Assembly (NCBI GenBank): GCA_965224325.1
Contig: CBDCYT010000021.1
Location: 124,001 to 188,000, forward strand
Source of the DNA: CBDCMJ01 sp965224325
Lineage (GTDB): Bacteria > Chloroflexota > Dehalococcoidia > Lucifugimonadales > UBA3495
Direction of reading: 5' to 3'
Length of the DNA: 64,000 bases
The translations under genes and the position numbers were made by a program. This document shows, piece after piece, positions 52,608 through 60,476 of the stretch (positions are counted from its first letter, which is position 1; every line of letters starts with the position of its first letter). The notes beneath the pieces are model-generated. The model saw nothing but the letters and a program-made list of their open reading frames with translations, was not told the origin of the DNA and ran no database searches.

Positions 52608-53510
52608 ATGACGCGAGCTTTGCGGTGGGGCGTTCCGGCGCTTGCGGCACTACTTGTCGTCATCTATTTTGGCGTATCGTGCGTGATCGCATCACAGGTC
52701 GCTACGTCCGAGCACCACGAGCAGGTGGGGTTCCCGGAGGAGTATGGCCTCCGGTACGAGAAGGTCGAGTTCACCTCACGGACGGACGACCTGACCCTGA
52801 GAGGCTGGTACATCGAGAGTGAACATCGTGGGCCGACACTGGTGTTCGTCCACGGGATCGACGGCGTACGCAGCGGGAATAACGCGGTCCAGCTAGCCTC
52901 TATGATGATGGACCGGGGTTTCGACGTCCTGATGTTCGACCTGCGCGGTCACGGGAGCTCCGATGGGGACAGGGTATCGGGCGGCGATCACGAGCGGCAG
53001 GATGTGCTGGCCGCTTTCGATTTCCTTGAGGAACGAGGTGTCCCACTGAGCGACGTCGGCGTCCTGGGCTTCTCGATGGGAGCCGGCACTGCGGCGCTGG
53101 CCCTGGCCGAGGCGCCATCGGTCGATGCCCTAGTCCTGGATAGCCCGTACGCCAACGTGTCAGACCTGATCTCCCAGGAGATCGAGAACAGAAGCGTACT
53201 CCCGGGTTGGTCCGCGCCGCTCTTCGTGCCAGGAGCGAAGCTCGCCGCCCGGCTCGTCTGCGACATCGACATAGATGCGCTAGCGCCCGAGAGCATCGTA
53301 GCCAACTTCGACTACCCGGTGCTCATCATTCACGGCGTGGCGGACACCCGTGTCCCCGTCGAGCACGGCATCAGGGTCCACATGGCGTCACACGCCGACT
53401 CGGAGCTGTGGCTTCTGGAAGGGATCGGCCACGTCGACGCCTTCCAGACGTATCCGGAGGAGTACACCGAGAGGGTGGCTTCCTACTTCCAGGAGAGGCT
53501 AGGAGAGTAG
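52608..53510 (+). CDS. Membrane-anchored alpha/beta hydrolase (serine aminopeptidase S33-like)
   Basis: 300 residues. A single N-terminal hydrophobic helix (LRWGVPALAALLVVIYFGVSCVIA) acts as an anchor or uncleaved signal, so the enzyme faces outside. The hydrolase core follows: LVFVHGIDGVRSG (oxyanion HG), MFDLRGHGSSDGD, the nucleophile elbow VLGFSMGAGTAALAL near 160, ALVLDSPYANVSDL, LIIHGVADTRVPVEHG (acid) and EGIGHVDAF (His). ATG 52608 stands about eight bases after GGGGGAGG; the open frame runs back into copy D but those codons are not meaningful. It resembles YqkD/Fes-type hydrolases; substrate unknown. Confidence 0.87.
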   Translation: MTRALRWGVPALAALLVVIYFGVSCVIASQVATSEHHEQVGFPEEYGLRYEKVEFTSRTDDLTLRGWYIESEHRGPTLVFVHGIDGVRSGNNAVQLASMMMDRGFDVLMFDLRGHGSSDGDRVSGGDHERQDVLAAFDFLEERGVPLSDVGVLGFSMGAGTAALALAEAPSVDALVLDSPYANVSDLISQEIENRSVLPGWSAPLFVPGAKLAARLVCDIDIDALAPESIVANFDYPVLIIHGVADTRVPVEHGIRVHMASHADSELWLLEGIGHVDAFQTYPEEYTERVASYFQERLGE

Positions 53511-53589
53511 CCAGGGCAATCGCCCTAAGCCCAAGCGCCCCAGTTCTGTCATTCTGATCGGGTGAAACGCAGACGAGGAATCTTAGAGC

Positions 53590-54602
53590 CTATCCAACAA
53601 CCCCGCTGGCGCGGAAAGTAATCAAGGCGCAAGCGAAATGAAGCATAGCCACATAGTTGAGCTTGTCTCATAAAGCTGAGTTCCCCAGCATCCTGCCTTT
53701 GTGGATTCCCGCTTTCGCGGGAATGACGGGTTATTGAGCCGCATTCAATACTGATTTAGGCGTTTAATAATAGTAACCCGTCAGGCTGCGTCCGCCCTAA
53801 ATCGTGAGCGGAGACTTCTGAGACAGGCTCAGTTCTCCACTTTTTTCTCCCAGCGGATCAGCAGACGCCTGAACCGGTTCAGCCAACTGTGGGTTCGTTC
53901 CACGATCCAGCGACGCGCCCGGTAGCCGGGGATGCTTCTCTTCTCTGCCCGTTCTTCTCCACGGCTCTTGATATGGCCGGTGTATCACCAGGCTGCCACC
54001 AGCTTTCGAACTTCGGGATAATCGCACCCTTTGTCCAGGCACATATTCTGGGGCTGGTACGCAGTTGGCTCAGGCCGCTGCACCATGGCAGCTTCCAAAA
54101 TACGCTCTACCAGCTTCATATCGTGCCGGTTCGCTCCGTCCACGGCTACTCCAATGGGACCCCCATAGCCCTCGGTCAGCAAGCTCCTTTTGGCGCCCCC
54201 TTTGCCCCGGTCAGTGGGATTAGGTCCTGTAGCTTTCCCCCCCAAGGGCGCCTTGGTCATGGCTCCGTCCATCGCTTGCCACTCCCAGTCCAGGCCGTGG
54301 CGGGCATCATATTCAATCAGCCCTTCTTGCCATAGCCGCTCAAATACACCAGCGGCCCGCCACTGTTGAAACCGCAGATGGACCGTACTGGAGGCGCCGA
54401 AGCCCTTGGGCAGGGCTTTCCACTGGCGCCCGGTGCGCAACACGTAGAAGATGCCGTCCATACACTGGCGGGCTGGGGTATACCGGCGTCCTCCCTTGGG
54501 ATGGGGGCGTTGTTGCGGCAGCAAAGGCTCGATACGCTGCCACATGCTCTCAGGAATACGCCACGCGTCGTCCACGGGACCCATTGGTTCTAGTTCGCAC
54601 AT
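53590..54602 (-). pseudogene. IS5-family transposase, broken by a stop codon and a MITE
   Basis: Starts at ATG 54602 behind GGGAGGAGTGTG. DUF4096-like N-terminus (RIPESMWQRIEPLLPQQRPHPKGGRRYTPARQCMDGIFYVLRTGRQWKALPKGF), first Asp in AMDGAMTKAPLGGK and second in CLDKGCDYPEV. A TGA at 53985-53987 follows LVAAW; in the same frame beyond it come YTGHIKSRGEE and RRWIVERTHSWLNRFRRLLIRWEKKVEN with the catalytic Glu. The frame then runs into MITE copy E. Removing the MITE and one AACT restores VENYVAMLHFACALITF to TAG at 53590. The product before the TGA lacks the catalytic Glu. Confidence 0.9.
53659..53830 (-). repeat. MITE-like dispersed repeat, copy E, inserted in the IS5-family element
   Basis: A 172-bp copy with ends GAGCTTGTCTCATAAAGCTGAG and AGTCTCCGCTCACG type (complement), flanked by AGTT on both sides (53655-53658 and 53831-53834). 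Because the target is a known coding frame, the insertion point is exact: the host reads GAG AAC T, then the element, then AACT ATG. This fixes the family ends as GAGC...GCTC with a 4-bp duplication. Confidence 0.92.
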
Positions 54603-54686
54603 CACACTCCTCCCATACTGTGGCCGTACTTTGGGAAGAAGCATAACCAAATTATCAAATTCTGTCTAAGGTTGTTGGATAGGCTC

Positions 54687-55098
54687 TAAGGTCCCTGTAG
54701 AGAGTAGTCGTTCAATTCGAGTGGCAGCCCCTTCCTTCGAGTACCCAGGGACTCGCTTTTACCCAGCTCTTTGGCTTGCTTCTCTGGCGGGACCACAGGG
54801 CATCGGCCCCGAGATTCTTCACTCCGCTCCGCTGCGTTCGGAATGGCATGGAGGAATCGTGTAGCTTAAATGCGATTGCCTTGCTCTCGGTGAGTCCCAA
54901 ATCTGCCGGTTAAGTTACAGGGCCTCGCCCGCCGGCCCAGTGAACACGGCGCCAAGGCGAGATCGGCCTACAGGTGTTGGCGGAGAGCGGAAGGAACACG
55001 CCCGTGGATACGAAGTGGGTCGCCCTAGTCCGTAGAGGAGCCGGCGGGTTTCGAGTTTCCAGCCGGCTCTGAGCCATTGCTTTTGTGGTTGCCGCTCC
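54687..55098. other. Intergenic stretch without recognised feature
   Basis: About 410 bp between the dead IS and the end of the zinc alcohol dehydrogenase gene. Short frames only; no repeat copy or RNA gene seen. Confidence 0.45.
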
Positions 55099-56181
55099 CT
55101 ACGAAAAGGTGATTACGCTCCTAGCGACGTTGCCTTGGAGCATGTCATCGAAGGCCTCGTTGATCTGCTCCAACTTCAGCCGCTGAGAAACTAACTGGTC
55201 CAGCTTCAGCCGTCCTTGGCGGTAGAACTCAATGTAGCGTGGCATGTCGGTCCTAAAATGGTTGGAGCCCATACTGCTGCCCTGGATTCTGCGCTCCCTC
55301 AAGAACGACGGCCCATCCAGCTCAATCTTTGTTCCTTGGGGGATCATGCCGATGATGGTCGCGGTGCCGCCGGCCCTAAGCATCTCGAAAGATTGCTCAG
55401 CAGTCTCTTTCTTTCCGATGGCTTCGAAAGAGTAGTCCACCCCGCCATCGGTCAGGTCTCGTATTTTCTCCACCACCCCGCCGCCGGAGGCGTCGACCAC
55501 GTCGGTTGCGCCGAACTCTAGAGCCATGGAAAGCTTAGTTTCCACCGCATCGATGGCGATAATCCGTAGCGCACCGGCCAGCGCGGCCCCTTGGATGCAG
55601 TTGAGTCCCACGCCGCCGCAGCCGATCACCGCCACAGTGCTGCCCGGTTCGACTCTAGCGGTGTTCAACGCTGCTCCCAGCCCGGTAGTGACGCCGCAAC
55701 CAATCAGGGCCAGTTGCTCCATGGGCACGTCGTCCCGCACCTTGACTGCGGCGTGCTCGTGCACCAGCATCTGCTCGGCAAATGATGATATGTTGGCGAA
55801 CTGGTTGACCGGGTTATCCCCCTGCCTGAGCCGGGGCGACTCTTTTGGCGTGCGGACGACGTCGGCCCGGGAGCACAACACCATCCGGCCGCTTAAACAT
55901 CTCTCGCAATGGCCGCAGAACACCGAGAGGCAAGTAATGACCCGGTCTCCTGGCTGCAGGTAAGTTACTTGGTCCCCCACCGCTTCTACAGTGCCGGCGG
56001 CTTCGTGGCCTAGGATGATGGGCATGGGCGTGGCGTAAAGGCCTTGGACAAAGTGCAGATCGCTGTGACAGACCCCGGTGGCCCCGGTGCGTATCAGCAC
56101 CTCCCGAGGCCCTGGATTATCGACTTGGACTTCCTCTACTCCGAGGGGGCGGTCCACCTCGCGCAATACCGCTGCTTTCAT
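55099..56181 (-). CDS. Zinc-dependent alcohol dehydrogenase (MDR family)
   Basis: 360 residues, NAD(P)-linked medium-chain dehydrogenase. GVCHSDLHFVQG near 37 gives the catalytic zinc Cys, GHEAAGTVEAVG near 60 the zinc His-Glu, CGHCERCLSGRMVLC near 90 the four structural-zinc Cys, and VAVIGCGGVGLNCIQGAALAGALRIIAID near 185 the Rossmann fold. The layout, with GCGVTTGLGAALNTARVEPGS, is that of class III-like dehydrogenases and mycothiol- or aryl-alcohol dehydrogenases. ATG 56181 is preceded by AGGAGGTCAAGA; the frame extends further upstream without similarity. Substrate unknown. Confidence 0.92.
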   Translation of the reverse strand: MKAAVLREVDRPLGVEEVQVDNPGPREVLIRTGATGVCHSDLHFVQGLYATPMPIILGHEAAGTVEAVGDQVTYLQPGDRVITCLSVFCGHCERCLSGRMVLCSRADVVRTPKESPRLRQGDNPVNQFANISSFAEQMLVHEHAAVKVRDDVPMEQLALIGCGVTTGLGAALNTARVEPGSTVAVIGCGGVGLNCIQGAALAGALRIIAIDAVETKLSMALEFGATDVVDASGGGVVEKIRDLTDGGVDYSFEAIGKKETAEQSFEMLRAGGTATIIGMIPQGTKIELDGPSFLRERRIQGSSMGSNHFRTDMPRYIEFYRQGRLKLDQLVSQRLKLEQINEAFDDMLQGNVARSVITFS

Positions 56182-56530
56182 TCTTGACCTCCTACCAGAC
56201 TGTGCAGCTATTAAATCCCTATTGTAGGGCGGTGTCAAAGATGTTCTTGCCGAGGTCGGAGCCTTCGGATCGTTAGCTAGTGAATATGAGGACAGGCTGT
56301 CGGCGTCAATTCTGAGCCGCCGCCGCGCCGGGGCGCCGGTTGCCTTCAAGCGAATGAGTGATATTCTAAGGTGCTGCTTTCTAAGGTGTTACCGATGTCT
56401 TTGGTTTACCTGTGAGCCAACTCCCCCGGTTGCACAGTGAGGGCGCCGGAACAATTCCCCCTCCTCCTAGTCCGCCTCCGGCGGAGGAGAGGGGGCTTGG
56501 AATACACTCTCTAAGATTCGAGGTGAGACC
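56182..56530. other. Divergent promoter region with a GC-rich hairpin
   Basis: About 350 bp between divergent genes. CCCCCTCCTCC (56457-56467) can pair with GGAGGAGAGGGGG (56483-56495), forming a strong hairpin about 35 bases before the next start codon. GAGGTGAG at about 56519 serves as ribosome site for the following GTG. Confidence 0.5.
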
Positions 56531-57544
56531 GTGAGCGATCATGAGGTCTTCGACTTGGGCAACTTGGTGTTGCAGTCGGGCGCAACTCTGCGGGGCGCGA
56601 AACTGGCGTTCAAGACTCATGGGTCCCTTAACGCCGATAAGGACAATGCGATAGTTTTCCCGACCTTTTTCGGCGGCCAGCATACCCACAACGAGGGCAT
56701 CATTCGCGAGGGTAGGGCGTTGGACCCGAGCAAGTACTTTATCATCGTCCCCGATATGCTGGGCAACGGTGTGTCGTCCTCTCCCAGCAACACGCCACCT
56801 CCCTACGACCGCGCCAGGTTTCCCGGGGTGTCCCTATACGACAACGTGATGTGCCAACACCGCTTGGTGACGGAACGTTTCAACATAGAGCGCGTCGCCA
56901 TGGTCACCGGTTGGTCCATGGGAGGCCAGCAGACCTATCAGTGGGGCAGCTTGTTCCCGGACATGGTCGAGCGCATCCTGCCGATATGCGGTTCCGCGAG
57001 GACGTCCCACCACAACTTCGTGTTCCTCGAGGGCGTCAAGGCTGCGTTGACCGCAGACGACGCTTGGCAAGGAGGTTGGTACCGGGACCCTCCCACTAAA
57101 GGGTTGCGGGCCATGGGCCGGGTCTACGCCGGTTGGGCGGTGTCTCAGGCTTTCTACCGGGAGGAGGTCTACTTGAAAATAGGTTACTCCTCGTTGGAAG
57201 ATTACCTAGTTGATTTCTGGGAGGGCCGCCGCGTGGGCAGCGACGCCAACGATTTGCTGGCGATGATCTGGACTTGGCAACACGCCGACATTAGCGCCAA
57301 CCCAGTCTACCAAGGGGACTTCAAGAAGGCCTTGGGCGCGATCAAAGCGAAAGCGATTGTCATGCCGGGTAAGACCGACTTGTACTTTCCTCCCGAAGAC
57401 AATGAGGCGGAAGTGGCCGAGATGCCCGATGCGGAATTGAGGCCGATTGAGTCGGTCTGGGGCCACTTGGCCGGCGGTCCGGGGTTCAACCCGGTGGACG
57501 CCCAGTTCGTCGACGCGGCGATGCGGGAACTGCTGGCCGCCTGA
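56531..57544 (+). CDS. MetX-like alpha/beta hydrolase (homoserine acyltransferase family)
   Basis: 337 residues of the MetX/homoserine O-acetyltransferase branch of alpha/beta hydrolases. Visible: LGNLVLQSGATLRGAKLAFKTHGSLNADKDNAIVFPTFFGG (the family N-terminus), YFIIVPDMLGNGVSSSPSN, nucleophile elbow VTGWSMGGQQTYQWG at about 125, VMPGKTDLYFPPED near 280 (acid) and ESVWGHLAGGPG near 315 (His). The pattern SMGGQQ with TFFGG is that of MetX-related hydrolases that lack the homoserine-binding residues, so a true MetX role is doubtful. GTG 56531 is the start. It diverges from the zinc alcohol dehydrogenase. Confidence 0.83.
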   Translation: MSDHEVFDLGNLVLQSGATLRGAKLAFKTHGSLNADKDNAIVFPTFFGGQHTHNEGIIREGRALDPSKYFIIVPDMLGNGVSSSPSNTPPPYDRARFPGVSLYDNVMCQHRLVTERFNIERVAMVTGWSMGGQQTYQWGSLFPDMVERILPICGSARTSHHNFVFLEGVKAALTADDAWQGGWYRDPPTKGLRAMGRVYAGWAVSQAFYREEVYLKIGYSSLEDYLVDFWEGRRVGSDANDLLAMIWTWQHADISANPVYQGDFKKALGAIKAKAIVMPGKTDLYFPPEDNEAEVAEMPDAELRPIESVWGHLAGGPGFNPVDAQFVDAAMRELLAA

Positions 57545-57609
57545 CGGTCACTGGACGCCAATCCAGCCCAAGATGGGCCGGTGACAGGGTGTGGTTTTGG
57601 GGTGAAGCG

Positions 57610-58374
57610 CTAAGAGTTGGTGTTCAACCCGGCGTTGGCCAGGAAGGCAAGAAGCAACTGCCGCATTTGTGCTTCGTGGTAAGGAGCAAATGCGGCAAAC
57701 TCGCGAAGGTTGCCGGCGGCCTCTTCCTCGGGGTCAAATTGGCTCCCCATAAATTGATAATCGCCCCGCAGCTCTCTGTCCCACACTCGAAACTCTTCCA
57801 GCGTTAGCTGGGGCTCGAACTGAAAAGCGTAAGACCTGCCGTAGCGAAAGGCCATGTTGATTCGCCGGTAGGCGCCGTCGCGACACAACATGAAGGCGTC
57901 GGCCAGCTTCATCGCTCCTTCCGGGATGGAGAAGGTGTCGCCGTGTAGTGTGGGCACCAGAGGGATCTCAATCTTGCTGAATACCGGATCGGCCTTGCCC
58001 TGGGCCGTCACCGAGATTTTCTTTAAGCCTATTTGGTAGCCGCCGCTGGGCTCCACGCCGCCTCCCAAGGCGGAGGCCATCATTTGGGCGCCCAAACACA
58101 CGCCGAATACCGGTTTGTCTTGCTCCAGCGCCTCCTTTAAGTAGGCCCTCTCTTGATGCAACGCGGGGAGGTCGTCGTAGGCGGAGAGAGGCCCGCCGAG
58201 GACCATCACCATGCTGACTTTGGTCAAATCCGGAGCGGCAAACCGGTCGTAACCGGGTGCCGACTCGAACAGGTCTAGCGCCTCTAGCTCAAACCCCTGG
58301 GCCGTTAATAGAGACCGGAAGTTGCCGGCGAGGGTTTCAGAAGCGGCATGACGGATGACCAGCGCACTTTTCAT
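57610..58374 (-). CDS. Class I glutamine amidotransferase domain protein
   Basis: 254 residues, GMP-synthase-like GATase-1 fold. MVMVLGGPLSAYDDLPAL near 58, the nucleophile Cys in VFGVCLGAQMMASALGG near 95, TLHGDTFSIPEGAMKLA near 165, and the His-Glu pair in YAFQFEPQLTLEEF near 205 (His replaced: the usual QFHPE is QFEPQ here, so catalysis may be impaired). It is the last gene after soxB on the minus strand. It may hydrolyse or transfer from gamma-glutamyl compounds formed by the upstream glutamine-synthetase-like enzyme. The first 22 codons are duplicated in the neighbouring repeat. Confidence 0.8.
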   Translation of the reverse strand: MKSALVIRHAASETLAGNFRSLLTAQGFELEALDLFESAPGYDRFAAPDLTKVSMVMVLGGPLSAYDDLPALHQERAYLKEALEQDKPVFGVCLGAQMMASALGGGVEPSGGYQIGLKKISVTAQGKADPVFSKIEIPLVPTLHGDTFSIPEGAMKLADAFMLCRDGAYRRINMAFRYGRSYAFQFEPQLTLEEFRVWDRELRGDYQFMGSQFDPEEEAAGNLREFAAFAPYHEAQMRQLLLAFLANAGLNTNS

Positions 58375-58591
58375 GGCTTTCCCTAGTGGATAGCAACAGC
58401 CGGCGCGGGGGCCCTCTCGTTTATCAACCGGCCTTCTTTGAATAGGGACCGGGAGTTAGAGACCGGAAGTTGCCGGCGAGGGTTTCGGGAGCGGCATGAC
58501 GGATGACCAGCGCACTTTTCATGGCTTTGCCTAGTGGATAGCGGCAGCCGGCGCGGCGGCCCTCTCGTTTATCAAACGGCCTTCTTTGAAT
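58309..58591. repeat. Tandem duplication of the GATase-soxB junction
   Basis: Two copies of about 135 bp (58309-58443 and 58457-58591), offset by 148 bp, differing at about eight positions. Each holds the 5' codons of the amidotransferase gene, its start and the spacer, and the last codons of soxB. As a result an orphan amidotransferase 5' fragment and an orphan soxB 3' fragment lie between the two intact genes. Confidence 0.88.
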
Positions 58592-59748
58592 CTGGAAAGG
58601 GCAAAGGGTTTGATCAGGTCCGGGGTCTCCCCGGTGGCGATCAACTCGGCGATGCGCTTTCCGGCCACCGGCGCGGCCTTGAAACCCCAGCTACCCCAAC
58701 CGCAACTGAGCACCAAACCTTCCAGTCCATCGACCGTGCCCATGATGGGAGCGTAGTCCGGGGTCATGTCGCAAATCCCGGTCCATTGGCGCAACACGTT
58801 CACGTTTCTCAAGCAAGGAAACATCTCCAGGGTGTGGGCGGCGAGTTCTTCCAACGGTTGCATGGTGGAGCGGTGGCTATAGCTCGGATAGGGGTCGACG
58901 CCGCCGCCTATGACCACCTCGCCGCGGTCGGTCTGGTAAACGTAAGCGTGCAGATTGGCGGAAGAAATGGTCTTGTCTAGGAACGGCTTTAAAGGCTCGG
59001 TGACCATCGCTTGCAGCGGGTGGGTTGAGATTGGCAAGTCCAAGTCTACCAGGCGGCCGATGGTGGAAGTCCACCCGGCAGTGGCGCTGACCACCGTGTT
59101 GGCCTTGATTGGCCCGTGGCCTGTCTCGACACCCGTCACTCTGCCGTTGGTCCGCTCAATTCCAGTTACCTCGGTAAACGGGTGCAACTCGACCCCCGCC
59201 CTGCTGGCGCCCCGGCCATACCCCCACACCACCGCGTCGTGGCGGATCACCCCGCAGGGGGGATGGTACAAAGCGCCCACTATCGGGAAGGGCTTTCCTT
59301 CGCGCAGGGACATGGCCGGGACAAGCTTTTTTATTTCTCCCGGCCCGATCATCCGGCTGTCCACGCCAAGTATTCGGTTAAACTCGGTGCGCATCCTCAA
59401 GCCGTACACCGCGGCTTCGGTATGGCCTAGGTCCAGCCGTCCCATCTGGTTGAACAGCAGGTTAAAGTTCAACTCTTGGGACAGTCCCTCATATAGCTTG
59501 ACGCTTTCTTTGAAGAAGGGAATACCTTCAGTCGTTAGATAGTTGGCCCGTATGATTGCGGTCGTCCGGGCGCTGGCGCCGCCGCCCAGGTAACCCTTGT
59601 CCAGCACCGCCACGTCGCGGACGCCGAGCTTGGCCAGGTAGTAAGCGGTGGAGAGGCCGTGGACTCCTCCGCCGACGATCACCACCTCGTAACGGTCCTT
59701 CAGGGGCCGCTTCTGCCACATTTGATTCTTTTGAAATAGCTGGAACAT
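58531..59748 (-). CDS. soxB: Sarcosine oxidase beta subunit-like FAD oxidoreductase
   Basis: 405 residues from ATG 59748. DAO-type flavoprotein that oxidises the N-methyl amine. The dinucleotide-binding block YEVVIVGGGVHGLSTAYYLAKLGVRDVAVLDKG is near 20, then GGGASARTTAIIRANYLTTEG (flavin contact), GVIRHDAVVWGYGRGASRAGVELHPFTEVTGI near 190, and VLSCGWGSWGFKAAPVAGKRIAELIATGETPDLIKPFALSRF near the end. SoxB of heterotetrameric sarcosine oxidase and MgdA of N-methylglutamate dehydrogenase share this plan; the context cannot separate them. It is the fourth gene of a run with soxD, soxA and soxG. A longer upstream frame lacks similarity. Confidence 0.9.
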   Translation of the reverse strand: MFQLFQKNQMWQKRPLKDRYEVVIVGGGVHGLSTAYYLAKLGVRDVAVLDKGYLGGGASARTTAIIRANYLTTEGIPFFKESVKLYEGLSQELNFNLLFNQMGRLDLGHTEAAVYGLRMRTEFNRILGVDSRMIGPGEIKKLVPAMSLREGKPFPIVGALYHPPCGVIRHDAVVWGYGRGASRAGVELHPFTEVTGIERTNGRVTGVETGHGPIKANTVVSATAGWTSTIGRLVDLDLPISTHPLQAMVTEPLKPFLDKTISSANLHAYVYQTDRGEVVIGGGVDPYPSYSHRSTMQPLEELAAHTLEMFPCLRNVNVLRQWTGICDMTPDYAPIMGTVDGLEGLVLSCGWGSWGFKAAPVAGKRIAELIATGETPDLIKPFALSRFKEGRLINERAAAPAAAIH

Positions 59749-59780
59749 ATCTTTTACTCTGCGCCGGTCACGAGTCGGGC

Positions 59781-60476
59781 CTAGAGCCGGTCTGCCGCCT
59801 CGAAACCGACAGCCGTTAGGCCGAACTCTTCTCCGGCCTCGAATATTGCGTCCCACAGGTACTCCCCGAACTCGCGAGGGAAGTACAGATCGTAGCTCGG
59901 CAGCGGTCCTAAGTCGGTCCGGAGCAGTGTGCCGTGTATCTCGGCGCACTTGGTTTGGGCGCAGCGCAAGTCGGGGAAAGCCGCGGGAGACGTATCTAGC
60001 TCCGAAAGCTTGCACAGCAGTTGGTCCGACTTGGGCCCGGTGAGCCGCAATCCAGCTAGGCCGGAGGTGTGGTCCAGCAGGTGAACGCAACCGGAAAGGC
60101 CTTCACCCAAGGCTGCAACCCACTTTGGCAGCTCGTTGGCCGGACACAGCGCCAGGTATTCGTCGGTGGCCAGCTTGGCCAATCGCCCAGTTGCGGGCAG
60201 CGAGACCTGGCGCACGTCACCGACGGAGACGGTCTCATTCGCCGGGAGAACCCTACTTAGGAACTCGCCCAGACCGTTGCCTTGCAGCAGCAGCTTTCCC
60301 GCCGGGCTGACATCGAAAACACCGGCGCCTTCGTTCAACTGCCGCGATTCCTCCTCGACGTTGGAGTAATGGGAGGGTTGCTGCCAGCCATCACGCTCAA
60401 CCATGACAGCTCCCATGGCTAGCTGTTTGTGGTGCAACGCGCTTTTCTTCACCGGACCGGCCGACAAGACAATCAC
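59781..60476 (-). CDS. soxG: Sarcosine oxidase gamma subunit-like protein
   Basis: 231 residues, GcvT-like fold of the SoxG type without full catalytic features. KSALHHKQLAMGAVMVERDGW, EESRQLNEGAGVFDVSPAGKLLLQGNG and LPSYDLYFPREFGEYLWDAIFEAGEEFGLTAVGFEA match the aminomethyltransferase/SoxG pattern. The start is GTG 60476, which overlaps the soxA stop as GTGA; a Met-initiated frame further upstream lies inside soxA and is not used. It stabilises the flavin and folate half of the complex. soxB follows 32 bp downstream. Confidence 0.85.
   Translation of the reverse strand: MIVLSAGPVKKSALHHKQLAMGAVMVERDGWQQPSHYSNVEEESRQLNEGAGVFDVSPAGKLLLQGNGLGEFLSRVLPANETVSVGDVRQVSLPATGRLAKLATDEYLALCPANELPKWVAALGEGLSGCVHLLDHTSGLAGLRLTGPKSDQLLCKLSELDTSPAAFPDLRCAQTKCAEIHGTLLRTDLGPLPSYDLYFPREFGEYLWDAIFEAGEEFGLTAVGFEAADRL

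Larger units (their letters stand above)
53586..54686 (-). mobile_element. IS5-family insertion sequence, disrupted by a MITE
   Basis: Element bounded by 17-bp inverted repeats GAGCCTATCCAACAACC and its complement, with TA next to both ends (53584-53585, 54687-54688). Total 1101 bp, of which 176 bp are a MITE copy plus its 4-bp duplication, leaving an IS of about 925 bp. It differs in sequence from the IS at 22239. The transposase is broken, so the element is dead. Confidence 0.9.

Noticed and set aside
43573..53987. In-frame TGA codons in the MpaB relic (43573) and the IS5-family transposase (53985) as further selenocysteine sites
   Set aside because: Neither falls on a Cys position: the first replaces a Trp, the second lies in a non-redox segment, and both genes carry other lesions.
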